A stretch of DNA of 64,000 nt from Streptomyces cellulosae (GTDB taxonomy: Bacteria > Actinomycetota > Actinomycetes > Streptomycetales > Streptomycetaceae), in the NCBI RefSeq assembly GCF_000721105.1, contig NZ_JOEV01000004.1, positions 217,252 to 281,251 of the forward strand, read 5' to 3'. The position numbers were made by a program, and so were the translations under genes. Each line of letters opens with the position of its first letter. Within the stretch, counting starts at the first letter, position 1. The notes under the pieces were generated by a model. That model was not told where the DNA came from. It did not search any database and saw only the letters and a list, made by a program, of their open reading frames with translations. Shown here piece by piece: positions 19,301 to 27,041 of this stretch.

Positions 19301-19328
19301 CGGTGATGTCCAGTCGGTGCAGCCTCAC
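16326..19328 (-). CDS. sbcC: Nuclease SbcCD subunit C
   Basis: This 1000-residue SMC-like ATPase partners SbcD in processing DNA ends, hairpins and protein-blocked ends. It has Walker A GPTGAGKTS (residues 35-43) and a Q-loop region QVVLLPQGDFARFLRA. Long Ala/Glu/Arg-rich coiled coils are interrupted by a zinc hook CAVC (C519, C522), followed by an ABC signature LSGGETFFASLALALG and Walker B LFIDEGFGSLD. The start is the GTG at 19328, whose bases overlap the sbcD stop (GTGA), so translation is coupled. The antisense strand carries very long open frames, but only this frame has family motifs. Confidence 0.97.
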   Translation of the reverse strand: MRLHRLDITAFGPFGGSQSVDFDELSAAGLFLLHGPTGAGKTSVLDAVCYALYGSVPGARQSGQGLTLRSDHAATGTRTEIRLELTVAGRRLEVTRQPPWERPKKRGAGTTLDKAQSWLREYDATAGAWKDLSRSHQEIGEEITQLLGMSREQFCQVVLLPQGDFARFLRADAEARGRLLGRLFDTHRFAEVEKRLAERRRAAEAQVREGDAALLADAHRMQQAAGGAMELPELAPGEPGLAEAVLSAAAVARSTAREQLTIAHCRLTAAESAQAAAERDLADVRERDRLQRRFTEARERAARLEERADAYREAQARMERARKAEAVAPALELREATDAEHRGAAAAQARARALLSEFPEDFAGAGAAGLAAAARRAAEELGGLESARRAERRLAELVAERADLERQERADEEVRQEAEAWLAGWEATRAGLQSRIESAREAATRAEQLSVQREPAQRRLGAARLRDQLAGDTKTAAEQARVARERALKAKAHWLDVKEQRLDGIAAELAAQLEDGAPCAVCGATEHPAPARKDAGHVDREAEERALADYQRAEELHTERERRLGVVREALAAATAEAGDASTERLAEAADDLERLHTRARREASVLHSAHEELRRAEDEHEQRTAARQQAAVRAAARVGHRERLDRERATVDAELAQARGAADSVSARAAQLERRTALLTDAADAARAAEDTAQRLKDADARLADAAFRAGFDTPQDAAAALLDDAAHRELQRRLDAWQSEEAAVRAVLAETDTAAAAQQPPADLTAAERAAATAAQRVRDAASARDAAARRCTELDRLSTRAVTGVRRLAPLREEYDRVARLAGLAAGTSADNERKMRLESYVLAARLEQVAAAATVRLQRMSSGRYTLVHSDDRTGRGRSGLGLHVVDAWTGRERDTATLSGGETFFASLALALGLADVVTDEAGGVRLDTLFIDEGFGSLDDQTLDEVLDVLDSLRERDRSVGIVSHVPDLRRRIHAQLEVVKGRSGSTLRQRGVG

Positions 19329-20488
19329 CGCGCCACCTCCCGCACGGTCGCGTCCGCCCGCACGGTGTCGAACGCGTCCCGCAGCACCGCCTGTTCGCGC
19401 GCGTCGGGACCGGCGCCGCGCACATGGGCCACGAAGTCCTCCGCGATCTCCTGGTCGCTGCGGCCGGCGAGTCGCCTGGCGTACGACACGGCGGGGTCGT
19501 CCGGCGCCCGCTCGGGGTCGAAGACGAGGCTGAGCGTGTGCGGGAAGCGCTCGGCGAGCCGGGCCATGGGGTCGGCGGGCCGGACCGGGTCGGTGAGCGT
19601 GGCCTCCACCCACGCCTCCTCGTGCCGGGTCAGATCCGGGTCGGCGAGCAGGTCCTCCAGGGCGCCCCGGATGCGGGCCAGGGCGCGGGGCACCGGGCAG
19701 TCGACGCGTTCGGCGCTCACCGCGCCCTCGGCGTCCAGGTCGACGAGCCACATGCTCTTGCGGTGGCCGGCCTCCGAGAAGGAGTACGGCAGCGGGGAGC
19801 CGGAGTAGCGCACGCGCTCGGTGATGGTCTGGCTGCCGTGCAGATGCCCGAGGGCCGCGTAGTCGACGCCGTCGAAGACGCCGGCGGGCACGGCGGCCAC
19901 CCCGCCGACCGTGATGTCCCGTTCGCTGTCGCTGGCCTCGCCGCCGGTGACGAAGGCATGCGCGAGGACGACGGAACGTGTCCCCCGCGCGCGGGTGGCG
20001 AGGTCGGCGCGGACCCGGTCCATGGCTGCGGCGAGCACCGCCTCGTGCCCGGCCTTCTCCACGGCGAATTCGTCCTTGACCAGGGCGGGTTCGAGATAGG
20101 GCAGGCCGTAGAACGCCACGTCGCCATGGGCGTCGGACAGGACCACCGGCACCCCGCAGGCCGATGGCTCGGTCCGCAGATGGATGCCCGCGCGTTGGAT
20201 GAGGCCCGCGCCCACGCCGAGCCGGCGGGCCGAGTCGTGGTTGCCGGAGATCATCACGGTGGGCACGCCGAGGCCGGCCAGACGGTGCAGGGCGTCGTCG
20301 AACAGTTCGACCGCGGCGAGCGGCGGAACCGCGCGGTCGTACACGTCTCCCGACACGACCACCGCGTCGACGCCGCGCTCCCGCACGGTCGTGACGAGAT
20401 GGCCGATGAACTCGATCTGGGCCCCGAGCATGTTCACCCGGTGGAACGCCCGGCCGAGATGCCAGTCGGAAGTGTGCAGCAGTCTCAT
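19325..20488 (-). CDS. sbcD: Nuclease SbcCD subunit D
   Basis: This 387-residue Mre11-type nuclease has the metallophosphoesterase motifs TSDWHLG (D8, H10), SGDVYDR (D48), GNHDS (N83, H84, D85), AHAFVTGG and LGHLHG. It is the catalytic partner of SbcC, resecting DNA ends and opening hairpins. The ATG at 20488 opens the frame and the gene is first in the sbcDC operon. Upstream (20489-20647) two near-repeats of a CCGT(C/T)ATGAC motif occur in the presumed promoter. Confidence 0.97.
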   Translation of the reverse strand: MRLLHTSDWHLGRAFHRVNMLGAQIEFIGHLVTTVRERGVDAVVVSGDVYDRAVPPLAAVELFDDALHRLAGLGVPTVMISGNHDSARRLGVGAGLIQRAGIHLRTEPSACGVPVVLSDAHGDVAFYGLPYLEPALVKDEFAVEKAGHEAVLAAAMDRVRADLATRARGTRSVVLAHAFVTGGEASDSERDITVGGVAAVPAGVFDGVDYAALGHLHGSQTITERVRYSGSPLPYSFSEAGHRKSMWLVDLDAEGAVSAERVDCPVPRALARIRGALEDLLADPDLTRHEEAWVEATLTDPVRPADPMARLAERFPHTLSLVFDPERAPDDPAVSYARRLAGRSDQEIAEDFVAHVRGAGPDAREQAVLRDAFDTVRADATVREVAR

Positions 20489-20647
20489 GATCCCCGAGAC
20501 TAACGGTGGGGTCTGACATCACGGGTGGTTACTCCCGTATCGACCGTCATGACCCCCTCTACGTACGGCCGTTATGACCGTATTGCACATGGTGGTCCAC
20601 CGCTCGCGGACGTCCGGCGATCAGCCGGTCACCGCCGCCGCGGACCG

Positions 20648-21274
20648 TCAGGCGTCCCCGTACGCCTCTCCGCCCAGTTCGAACCCCGCCGTACCGGCGG
20701 TCGCGTCGGCGAGCCAGGCCCGGAAGGCCTCCACACCGGCGTCCGGCAGTCCGATCTCGATGGTGACCGCCTCGCCGTAGCGCACATCCCGGACCTCGCG
20801 TCCGGTGGCCCGCAGATCGTTCTGGATCTTTCCCGCCCGCTGATGGTCCACCGTCACCGTGGCGAGGCGGAACCGGCGGCGGGTGATCGTGCCGAGGGAG
20901 TCCAGCGCTTCGCCGACCGCTCCCCCGTACGCCCTGATGAGGCCCCCCGCGCCGAGCTTGGCCCCGCCGTAGTAGCGGGTGACGACGGCGACGACGTACC
21001 GCATGTCCCGGCGCAGCAGCATCTGGAGCATGGGGACGCCGGCAGTACCGCCGGGTTCGCCGTCGTCGCTCGCCTTCTGGATCGCGGCGTCGGCGCCGAT
21101 GACGTACGCGAAGCAGTTGTGCGTGGCGTCCGCGTGCTCCTTGCGGACGCCGGCGACGAAGTCCTGGGCCTCCCGCTCGGTGGCGGCCGGGGCGAGGGCG
21201 CACAGGAAGCGTGAACGGTTGACCTCGGTCTCGTGCACGCCGGCGCGGGCCACGGTGCGGTACTGGTCCTGCAT
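20648..21274 (-). CDS. YigZ/IMPACT family protein
   Basis: This 208-residue protein has the UPF0029/IMPACT N-terminal domain, with HNCFAYVIG, SDDGEPGGTAGVPMLQML and RYYGGAKLGAGGLIRAYGGA all diagnostic. A short C-terminal DUF1949-like region follows. The family is widespread and implicated in translation-related regulation, but its bacterial molecular role is unsettled. It lies on the same strand as sbcDC, about 160 bp away, and is probably transcribed separately. Confidence 0.95.
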   Translation of the reverse strand: MQDQYRTVARAGVHETEVNRSRFLCALAPAATEREAQDFVAGVRKEHADATHNCFAYVIGADAAIQKASDDGEPGGTAGVPMLQMLLRRDMRYVVAVVTRYYGGAKLGAGGLIRAYGGAVGEALDSLGTITRRRFRLATVTVDHQRAGKIQNDLRATGREVRDVRYGEAVTIEIGLPDAGVEAFRAWLADATAGTAGFELGGEAYGDA

Positions 21275-21518
21275 CGGGCCAGCCTATGCGGAGGGGGTGG
21301 GGTGGGCTTGGGGGCGGGTGCGGGTGCGGGTGGGCCGCGGGTACGGGTGAGATCGGTGTGGGCCGACGCGGGTGGCGGGCGCCACCGTTCCGGACACGGT
21401 CGCGGCGGTCCTGCCGGCCCTCCGGTCGTTCCGGTCCGACCGGTCTTGCGGGTCCCGCCGGTCCTGCGCGACCGCGCGGCCAGGTGCCGCCGTACGCGCG
21501 TCCACGCGCGCGGGATCA

Positions 21519-22058
21519 CTACTTCTTCCCCCGCGGGACGGTCACGCCCGTCAGCAGGGCCGTCCCCGGGGTGAGGTCCCGCCAGTCGGTGCCGCGCCAG
21601 GCCAGGACGGCGATCGCCGACGTCGGGAACTTCAGGCGCACCTCCTCGAGGGCGTCGTCCAGACCGTCCCCGGCCAGGTCGAGGACCAGCTCCTCCAGCC
21701 CGGGGTTGTGCCCGACCAGCAACAGCGTGTCGACCCCGGCGGGCACGGCCTGCACGACGTCCCGCAGTTCCGGTACGTCGGCCGCGTACACCTGCGCGGC
21801 AAAACGTACCGGCGGCGGTGTCCCCCACTGCCCGGAGGCCAACTCCCAGGTCTGCCGGGCCCGTAGGGCGGTGGAGCACACGGCGAGGTCCGGCAGCAGG
21901 TCGGCCTCGGCGAGGGCACGGCCCGCGGCGGGAGCGTCCCGGCGGCCGCGCGGCGCGAGCGGGCGTTCGTGATCGGCGACGCCGTCGGGCCAGGCGGACT
22001 TGGCGTGCCGCAGCACCACCAGGTGACGCAGCGGGCCCGCTCCCGCCCGGGCGATCAC
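21519..22058 (-). CDS. SixA-like histidine phosphatase
   Basis: This 179-residue phosphohistidine-phosphatase-type protein of the histidine phosphatase superfamily has its catalytic histidine in VVLRHAKSAWPDG (R17-H18). The second histidine is in LLVGHNPGLEEL. The start is the GTG at 22058, which overlaps the stop of the upstream gene as GTGA, indicating translational coupling. Coupling to the CysRS-like protein suggests a shared, still unknown pathway. The 244-bp gap downstream to the YigZ gene is very GC-rich and shows nothing convincing. Confidence 0.92.
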   Translation of the reverse strand: MIARAGAGPLRHLVVLRHAKSAWPDGVADHERPLAPRGRRDAPAAGRALAEADLLPDLAVCSTALRARQTWELASGQWGTPPPVRFAAQVYAADVPELRDVVQAVPAGVDTLLLVGHNPGLEELVLDLAGDGLDDALEEVRLKFPTSAIAVLAWRGTDWRDLTPGTALLTGVTVPRGKK

Positions 22059-23050
22059 GCCGGGGATCCGACGTCGCGGGTGAGTTCGAGACCGAGCAGC
22101 CGGTCGGCGTAGGCGAAGGTCTCGAAGCGTGCCCCAGCGGGCAGGTCCGAGGTCTCCACGCGCCGCAGGACCCGCAGTACCCCGAGCACGTCCAGGTCGT
22201 CCTCCCAGGCGGCCCGCAGCTCCCCGCGCACCTCCTCGGGGATGGCCCGCGACGGCTCCCTGGCCCACCCGGCGACCGCCCGCCGCCACCGTACGAGGGT
22301 GTCCTCGGCGTCCCTCAGGGCGTCCGCGTCCAGCGGGACAGGCTCGCTCCGGGGCCGGGAGAGCAGCCCCAGGCGTACGACGGCGGGGGCGGCGCCCCCG
22401 GGCATCCCGGCGTCCGCGGGGCCGGCCGAGGGAACCGGGGCTACGGGAGCGACGGAAGTGACAGGTGCGACGGCGAAGTGGACGTCGGCAAGGGCGTGTG
22501 AGGCGGCTCCGGCCGAGCTCGACGCCGGAGCGGTGTCGGCGGACCGGGCGGTGTCGAATGCCGGGGCCCTGTCAGCGGCCCCCTCCGGGTCGGCGGCGTG
22601 AGCACCTCCGGACGCTCGCCGGCCGTCGGCAACCCGCGCGGTGTCGGAGCCGGCGGCGGTCAGGGGCCCGGATCCGCCCTCGGCCCTCGATCCACTCCCG
22701 GCTCCCGGCCCCCTCCCCGGCAGGCCGGCGTCGCTCTCGCCCACCACATGGATCACCTGGGCCGCCCCCAGCCCCGCCCCGGTGTCCCCGCCGTCCTCGA
22801 ACGGCCGGATGCCCAGGGCCGCGGCGGTCGCCCTCAAGTCCGGCTGCCGCCGCTCGCCGCCGAGCAGGGCCCAGACCGGCGTGCCGCCGAGTTCCAGGGC
22901 GCGGACCAGGACGTCCGCGAGGAGCAGCACCCGTAGAGCCGTCGTGTCGTGGCCCGTGACGTGGGCCACGACCCGGGTCAGGCCGCGGCGGGCTGGAGCG
23001 GCGTCGACGGGCTCGCCGGTTCGGGCGTCGGTGATGCGCAGCACGGCCAT
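22055..23050 (-). CDS. CysRS-like conserved protein with a low-complexity insert
   Basis: This 331-residue protein starts at the ATG at 23050 (MAVLRITDARTGEPVDAAPA). Residues 1-105 and 245-331 look like cysteinyl-tRNA synthetase-related segments. The C-terminal WEDDLDVLGVLRVLRRVE matches the DDLdTp.AL..L helix of CysRS-type enzymes. No HIGH or KMSKS motif is visible, so aminoacylation is not expected. Residues of about 120-225 form an Ala/Gly/Ser/Asp-rich low-complexity insert that looks like a recent expansion. The gene overlaps the SixA-like gene by four bases. Function is unknown; homologues I recall are confined to actinobacteria. Confidence 0.8.
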   Translation of the reverse strand: MAVLRITDARTGEPVDAAPARRGLTRVVAHVTGHDTTALRVLLLADVLVRALELGGTPVWALLGGERRQPDLRATAAALGIRPFEDGGDTGAGLGAAQVIHVVGESDAGLPGRGPGAGSGSRAEGGSGPLTAAGSDTARVADGRRASGGAHAADPEGAADRAPAFDTARSADTAPASSSAGAASHALADVHFAVAPVTSVAPVAPVPSAGPADAGMPGGAAPAVVRLGLLSRPRSEPVPLDADALRDAEDTLVRWRRAVAGWAREPSRAIPEEVRGELRAAWEDDLDVLGVLRVLRRVETSDLPAGARFETFAYADRLLGLELTRDVGSPA

Positions 23051-23192
23051 GAGCGTAGGCGCGCGGGGAGCACGGCGCCACCGCACACCCGAACAAACGT
23101 TCCGACCGGTTCCACGACAGGGAATCACCGGGAACCGCTCACTGTTCCCGCATAGGCCAGGCAGTCCCGCAGCAGACCGGAGGAGACCCACC

Positions 23193-23600
23193 GTGTACGG
23201 CGACGACGCAACGGTCCGCAAGATCCTCACCGAACTCGGCGACACCTGGGCCGTGGTCGGCCTGTCGTCGAACCGGCGGCGTGCCGCGTACGGCGTGGCC
23301 GAGGTGCTGCAGCGCTACGGCAAGCGGGTGGTGCCGGTCCACCCCAAGGCGGAGACCGTGCACGGCGAGCGGGGATACGCCTCGCTCGCGGACATCCCCT
23401 TCGCCGTGGACGTCGTCGACGTGTTCGTGAACAGCGACCTCGCCGGGGCGGTCGCCGACGAAGCCGCCGCCGTCGGCGCCAAGGCCGTCTGGTTCCAGCT
23501 CGGCGTCGTCGACGACGCCGCGTACGGCCGCACCCGCGCGGCCGGCCTGGACATGGTCATGGACCGCTGCCCCGCCATCGAGATCCCTCGGCTGGGCTGA
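23193..23600 (+). CDS. CoA-binding (YccU-like) protein
   Basis: This 135-residue Rossmann-fold protein belongs to the CoA_binding family. It has WAVVGLSSNRRRAAYGVAEV at the nucleotide loop, RVVPVHPKA, and a C-terminal MVMDRCPAIEIPRLG typical of YccU. The GTG at 23193 is preceded by a GGAGGAG site; the longer upstream frame has no family similarity. The family binds CoA or acyl-CoA, but its physiological role is unclear. It is divergent from the CysRS-like gene. Confidence 0.93.
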   Translation: MYGDDATVRKILTELGDTWAVVGLSSNRRRAAYGVAEVLQRYGKRVVPVHPKAETVHGERGYASLADIPFAVDVVDVFVNSDLAGAVADEAAAVGAKAVWFQLGVVDDAAYGRTRAAGLDMVMDRCPAIEIPRLG

Positions 23601-23701
23601 GCGTCGGCGCGGCCGCAGGTGCCGTGCGGCGGACCCGCGCACGCCCCCGCGCCGAGGTCTGCCGACGCTCTCCCCCTCGATGGCACCGTCATAATGCTCC
23701 G

Positions 23702-24922
23702 GTGACCTCTACGTCCCGCTCCGCCAACTCCGGTGCCCCGCAACGCTTTCCGGTCGTCGTCGTGGGTGCCGGTCCCGCGGGGCTGACCATCGGCAACATC
23801 CTGCGGGCCTCCTCCGTCGACTGTCTCGTCCTCGAGACGGAGACCCGTGAGTTCATCGAGCAGCGGCCCCGGGCGGGCGTCATCGAGGAGTGGGCCGTGC
23901 GCGGGCTCCAGCAACGCGGCCTCGCCGACGCCCTGTTGGAGCGGGCACAGCTGCACACCGACTGCGAGTTCCGGTTCGGCGGTCAGCGCTTCCGGTTCTC
24001 CTACGGCGAGCTGACGGGCACTCATCACTTCTTCTATCCGCAGCCGTTGCTGGTCACGGACCTGGTGCGCGCGTACGCGGACGTGCGGGGCGGGGAGATA
24101 CGGTTCGGCGTGCACGACGTCCAGCTGCACGACCTGGACACGGAGCGGCCGTCGGTGTCGTACGTCGACGCGGAGACAGAGCAACGCGCAGTGGTCGCCT
24201 GCGACTTCGTCGTGGGCTGCGACGGGGCACGCGGCGTGACCCGCGCCGCCCTTCCCGGGCATGCGCACATCGCCCGGCACGACTACGGCATCGGGTGGCT
24301 GGCGCTGCTCGCCGAGGCGCCGCCCTCCAACGACTGCGTCGTGTTCGGCATCCATCCGAACGGTTTCGCCGGGCACATGGCCCGCAGCCCCGAGGTGACC
24401 CGCTACTACCTGGAGTGCCCGCCCGGCGACGACCCGGAGAACTGGTCCCACGAGCGCGTCTGGTCCCAGTTGCGGCAGCGGCTCGCCGCCACCGACGCCG
24501 GGCCGCTGACCGAGGGACGGCTGATCGAGAAGCGCGTCCTCGACATGCACAGCCACGTCGTGGAACCCATGGTGTTCGGACGGCTCTTCCTCGCCGGGGA
24601 CGCCGCCCACCTCACCGCGCCCATCGCGGCGAAGGGCATGAACCTCGCCCTGCACGACGCCTTCCTGCTCGGCGACGCGCTCGCCGCGTACCTCACGAAG
24701 GGAGAGGAGACCGGCCTCGACGGCTATTCGGAGGCGTGTCTGCGGCGCGTGTGGGACTACCAGGAGTTCTCGCAGTGGCTCTCCGAGGTGTACCACGGCA
24801 CTTCGTCGGGCGACGCGTACCGCGCGGGCACCACCTTCGCCCGGCTCAGGCGCCTGTTCACCTCCCCGACCGCCGCGGCCGCCTTCGCCGAGCAGTACCT
24901 GGGCACGGCGCCCGCCCACTGA
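23702..24922 (+). CDS. pobA: 4-Hydroxybenzoate 3-monooxygenase
   Basis: This 406-residue group A flavoprotein monooxygenase converts 4-hydroxybenzoate to protocatechuate using NADPH and O2. FAD-binding motifs are VVVVGAGPAGLTIG (GxGxxG near residues 22-27) and LFLAGDAAHLTAPIAAKGMN. Family-specific residues include VIEEWAVRGLQQRGL, the HHFFYPQPLLVTDL region and YLECPPGDDPENW. A CATAAT -10-like box (23690-23695) lies just before the GTG at 23702, so the transcript may be leaderless. No protocatechuate-cleavage genes are adjacent, so the pathway must continue elsewhere. Confidence 0.95.
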   Translation: MTSTSRSANSGAPQRFPVVVVGAGPAGLTIGNILRASSVDCLVLETETREFIEQRPRAGVIEEWAVRGLQQRGLADALLERAQLHTDCEFRFGGQRFRFSYGELTGTHHFFYPQPLLVTDLVRAYADVRGGEIRFGVHDVQLHDLDTERPSVSYVDAETEQRAVVACDFVVGCDGARGVTRAALPGHAHIARHDYGIGWLALLAEAPPSNDCVVFGIHPNGFAGHMARSPEVTRYYLECPPGDDPENWSHERVWSQLRQRLAATDAGPLTEGRLIEKRVLDMHSHVVEPMVFGRLFLAGDAAHLTAPIAAKGMNLALHDAFLLGDALAAYLTKGEETGLDGYSEACLRRVWDYQEFSQWLSEVYHGTSSGDAYRAGTTFARLRRLFTSPTAAAAFAEQYLGTAPAH

Positions 24923-24948
24923 CCTCGTCACCGGGCGCCCCCGCCGTG

Positions 24949-25308
24949 TCAGTCGTGCGGCGGGCGGTCGCTGAGCCGGTGGTCGGCCACGTTCAGCGCC
25001 TCGTCCACCAGGCGGCGCAGATGCCCGTCGCGCAGTGAGTAGATCACCCGACGCCCCTCTTTCCGGGTGTTCACCAGCCCCGCCAGCCGCAGCCGGGCCA
25101 GGTGCTGGCTGACGGCGGGCCGCGCCGCCCCGCACGCCTCGGTGAGCGTCGTGACATCGGCCTCGCCCGCCGCCAGGGCGTGCAGCAGCGTGAGCCGGGT
25201 GCGGTCCCCGAGCAGGGCCAGCACCTCGGCGGCGAGCGCGAACTGCTCCTCGCCGGGGGTACGCGGATGCGCATGATGCGCAGGTGATAGGTGCAAGCGT
25301 GCGCTCAT
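24949..25308 (-). CDS. ArsR/SmtB-family metal-responsive repressor
   Basis: This 119-residue winged-helix repressor (ALLGDRTRLTLLHALAAGEA, ACGAARPAVSQHLARLRLAG, GRRVIYSLRDGHLRRLVDEA) has His/Asp-rich ends (HLSPAHHAH; HRLSDRPPHD). These could bind Zn, Ni or Co at alpha-5-type sites. It is divergent from a CDF cation exporter 62 bp away, the standard arrangement for metal-dependent derepression. The ATG at 25308 overlaps an inverted repeat that is the likely operator. The long open frame upstream of this start runs antisense into the CDF gene and is not coding. Confidence 0.93.
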   Translation of the reverse strand: MSARLHLSPAHHAHPRTPGEEQFALAAEVLALLGDRTRLTLLHALAAGEADVTTLTEACGAARPAVSQHLARLRLAGLVNTRKEGRRVIYSLRDGHLRRLVDEALNVADHRLSDRPPHD

Positions 25309-25314
25309 ACGCAC
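25299..25314. promoter_or_regulatory. Candidate ArsR/SmtB operator
   Basis: GTGCG and CGCAC arms flank six bases (CTCATA) and overlap the repressor start codon in the 61-bp divergent gap. A CATAAT -10-like box abuts it at 25314-25319 on the plus strand. Position supports autoregulation and control of the CDF gene; the arms are short. Confidence 0.45.
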
Positions 25315-25369
25315 ATAATGGCGTCGTGGGCCGGGCACGTCCACACCCACGCACCGGAAGGGGATCCAC

Positions 25370-26443
25370 GTGAGCGACCGGCACGACCACGGGCACGCGC
25401 CGCACACGCACGACGGCGCATCCGGGCACGCGCACCCCCACGCCTCCTCGCGCTCCTCCCGTCTGCGGCACCGCCTCGGCCACCTCCTCACCCCCCACTC
25501 CCACGAGACCGCCGACAAGCTGGACTCCGCCCTGGAGTCCTCGGCCCGCGGTATGCGCGCCCTGTGGATCTCGCTGGCGGTGCTCGGTGCGACGGCGCTG
25601 GCGCAGGCGGTCGTGGTGGCCGTCTCCGGCTCGGTGGCGCTGCTCGGGGACACCGTGCACAACGCCGCGGACGCGCTGACCGCCGTACCGCTCGCCATCG
25701 CCTTCGTGCTGGGCCGGCGGGCGGCGACCCGGCGCTTCACCTACGGCTACGGCCGGGCGGAGGACCTGGCGGGCATGGCGATCGTGCTGACGATCGCCGC
25801 GTCCGCCGCCTTCGCGGGCTGGGCCGCGGTCGACCGGCTCCTCGACCCGCGCCCGGTCACGCACCTCCCGGCCGTGGCGGCGGCCGCTCTGGTCGGCTTC
25901 GCGGGCAACGAGTGGGTGGCCCGGTACCGGATCCGGGTGGGCCGGGACATCGGCTCGGCCGCCCTGGTCGCCGACGGACTGCATGCCCGGACGGACGGAT
26001 TCACGTCGCTGGCCGTGCTGTTGGGGGCCGGCGGCTCGGCGCTCGGCTGGCAACTGGCCGACCCGATCGTGGGGTTGGCGATCACGGCCGCGATCGCGCT
26101 GGTGCTGCGGGACGCGGCGCGCGAGGTGTTCCGGCGGGTGATGGACGCCGTCGACCCGGCCCTGGTGGACGCGGCCGAGCGGGCGCTGCGGGAGGTCGAC
26201 GGGGTGCGTGGGGTGGGCGAGTTGCGGCTGCGCTGGATCGGGCACCGGCTGCGCGCCGAGGTGGCGGTCGTCGTGGACGGCGAGGCGACGGTACGTCAGG
26301 CGCATGCCGTGGCCGTGGACGCCGAACACACCCTGCTGCACGCCGTCCCTCGCCTCACCGCGGCCCTGGTGCACGCCGATCCGGCCCCCGTACCGGGCCA
26401 GACGGATCCGCACCACCCCCTCGCCCACCACGCGCACGCCTGA
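25370..26443 (+). CDS. Cation diffusion facilitator (CDF) efflux protein
   Basis: This 357-residue divalent-cation/proton antiporter (Zn, Co, Ni or Fe) has a very His-rich N-terminus (HDHGHAPHTHDG, HAHPHAS) as a metal-binding tail, then about six membrane helices. The CDF metal-site motifs LLGDTVHNAADAL and ALVADGLHARTDGFTSL are present, followed by a C-terminal cytoplasmic domain (DGVRGVGELRLRWIGH) and another His-rich end. The GTG at 25370 follows the divergent ArsR-type repressor, which should derepress it on metal excess. The exact metal is not predictable. Confidence 0.95.
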   Translation: MSDRHDHGHAPHTHDGASGHAHPHASSRSSRLRHRLGHLLTPHSHETADKLDSALESSARGMRALWISLAVLGATALAQAVVVAVSGSVALLGDTVHNAADALTAVPLAIAFVLGRRAATRRFTYGYGRAEDLAGMAIVLTIAASAAFAGWAAVDRLLDPRPVTHLPAVAAAALVGFAGNEWVARYRIRVGRDIGSAALVADGLHARTDGFTSLAVLLGAGGSALGWQLADPIVGLAITAAIALVLRDAAREVFRRVMDAVDPALVDAAERALREVDGVRGVGELRLRWIGHRLRAEVAVVVDGEATVRQAHAVAVDAEHTLLHAVPRLTAALVHADPAPVPGQTDPHHPLAHHAHA

Positions 26444-26445
26444 GG

Positions 26446-27009
26446 CTAGGCGACCGGGGTCCCCAGCCCTTCCAGGACCACCGCGCCCGGCAGCTGAGCG
26501 AGCGCCTTCCCCGGCACCAGCAGCTTGCCGCGCCGGCGTCCGCTGCCGACCAGGACGTACGGCAGGTCGACGACGGCCGAGTCGACCAGCACCGGCCAGC
26601 CCTCCGGCAGTCCGATCGGGGTGATGCCGCCGTACTCCATGCCGGTCTCGCCCGTCGCCGTGTCCATGGAGGCGAACGAGGCCTTGCGGGCGCCGAGCTG
26701 GCGGCGCACGACTCCGTTGACGTCGACGCGGGTGGTGGACAGCACGACACACGCGGCGAGCGTGGACTCGCCGCCCCGCTTCCCGGCCACGACCACGCAG
26801 TTCGCCGACTGCTCCAGCAGCTCCCGGCCGTAGTGCTCGACGAAGGTGGCGGTGTCGGCCCATTCCGGGTCGGTGTCGACGTAGACGATCTGCTCGGCGG
26901 GGACGCCGCCGCTCCAGTGGCGTACGGCGTCGGCGACCGGGCGGGTCAGTTCGTCGAGGGCGTCCGGGGCGGGCGTGGCGTGGTCGAAGTGTCCGATGGG
27001 TGCGTCCAT
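26446..27009 (-). CDS. YbaK/EbsC-type aminoacyl-tRNA deacylase
   Basis: This 187-residue member of the YbaK/ProX editing superfamily hydrolyses mischarged aminoacyl-tRNAs. Characteristic segments are SANCVVVAGKRGGESTLAAC, RKASFASMDTATGETGMEYG and GITPIGLPEGWPVLVDSAV. It stands alone, convergent with the CDF gene 2 bp away. The start is the ATG at 27009. The preferred amino acid (Cys-tRNAPro or Ala-tRNA) cannot be read from the sequence. Confidence 0.92.
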   Translation of the reverse strand: MDAPIGHFDHATPAPDALDELTRPVADAVRHWSGGVPAEQIVYVDTDPEWADTATFVEHYGRELLEQSANCVVVAGKRGGESTLAACVVLSTTRVDVNGVVRRQLGARKASFASMDTATGETGMEYGGITPIGLPEGWPVLVDSAVVDLPYVLVGSGRRRGKLLVPGKALAQLPGAVVLEGLGTPVA

Positions 27010-27041
27010 GGCGGCACGCTAACAAAGGCCGGCCGGGCGTC

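Noticed and set aside
15852..19808. Very long open frame on the plus strand through the sbcC region
   Set aside because: It is antisense to sbcC, has no recognisable motifs, and results from extreme GC3 bias suppressing stop codons.
23315..27025. About 3.7-kb open frame on the minus strand
   Set aside because: It crosses five genes with clear motifs on other frames (CoA-binding, pobA, ArsR, CDF and YbaK); the apparent frame is a GC-bias artefact.
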